Made by a program: the position numbers and the translations under genes. Below, one piece after another: positions 48,289-48,369 of a stretch of 48,369 nucleotides of DNA. Position 1 is the stretch's first letter. Every line of letters starts with the position of its first letter. The DNA is from Rhizophlyctis rosea. Lineage: Eukaryota > Chytridiomycota > Chytridiomycetes > Rhizophlyctidales > Rhizophlyctidaceae. The notes beneath the pieces were generated by a model. It made no database searches. It saw only the letters and a list, made by a program, of their open reading frames with translations, and was not told the DNA's origin. The stretch lies in contig JADGJC010000299.1 of NCBI GenBank assembly GCA_027596075.1, forward strand, positions 1 to 48,369, in the 5' to 3' direction.

Positions 48289-48369
48289 AATGGACCACAC
48301 CGGCACGGGGTTGCGTACCCTCTTCGGAGGGGAGGGCTATTATCTGCTTGTCACATCTTAGCCTGAGCA

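Overview
This window is nuclear DNA from a fungus, most likely an early-diverging, chytrid-like lineage. It has short GT-AG introns (mostly 59-94 bp), a fungal-type anion:cation symporter, a Bye1-type Pol II factor with PHD, TFIIS-M and SPOC domains, and an N-type kinesin. The lineage is an inference; no marker here fixes it. Gene density is low: six multi-exon genes are well supported in 48 kb. The long spacers are poor in coding signal but hold many GC-rich palindromes.

Layout. 1-4632: spacer with one perfect hairpin. 4633-6532 (-): MFS transporter of the anion:cation symporter family, four exons. 6533-12723: spacer. 12724-14500: an odd GC-rich patch with a possible two-exon small gene (12724-13138, -) and two copies of a 100-nt element (13529-13628 and 13853-13952). 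Each copy sits inside its own unrelated palindromic arms, and the copies differ by compensatory changes. 15217-16610 (-): coiled-coil protein. 16611-19261: spacer with several palindromes. 19262-21931 (-): ankyrin-repeat protein with a PBZ-type poly(ADP-ribose)-binding zinc finger. 22076-25842: spacer. 25843-32125 (-): large Bye1-like gene containing an assembly gap and a probable frame break. 32126-37476: spacer. 37477-39674 (+): kinesin motor gene whose P-loop is encoded by two consecutive micro-exons. 39675-44543: spacer with a GC-rich hairpin patch, a possible small secreted protein (42264-42527, -) and two strong palindromes. 44544-47163 (-): coiled-coil protein of unknown family with an in-frame TAG at codon 7. 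47778-48288 (+): tentative two-exon gene at the edge.

The genes do not form a pathway or cluster; they look like ordinary housekeeping or regulatory genes (transport, chromatin and Pol II elongation, ADP-ribose signalling, microtubule transport). The observations most worth following are the duplicated covarying 100-nt element, the ankyrin-PBZ architecture and the family of dispersed palindromes. Exon boundaries were placed by eye from reading frame, GT-AG sites and family motifs; no transcript data were available.
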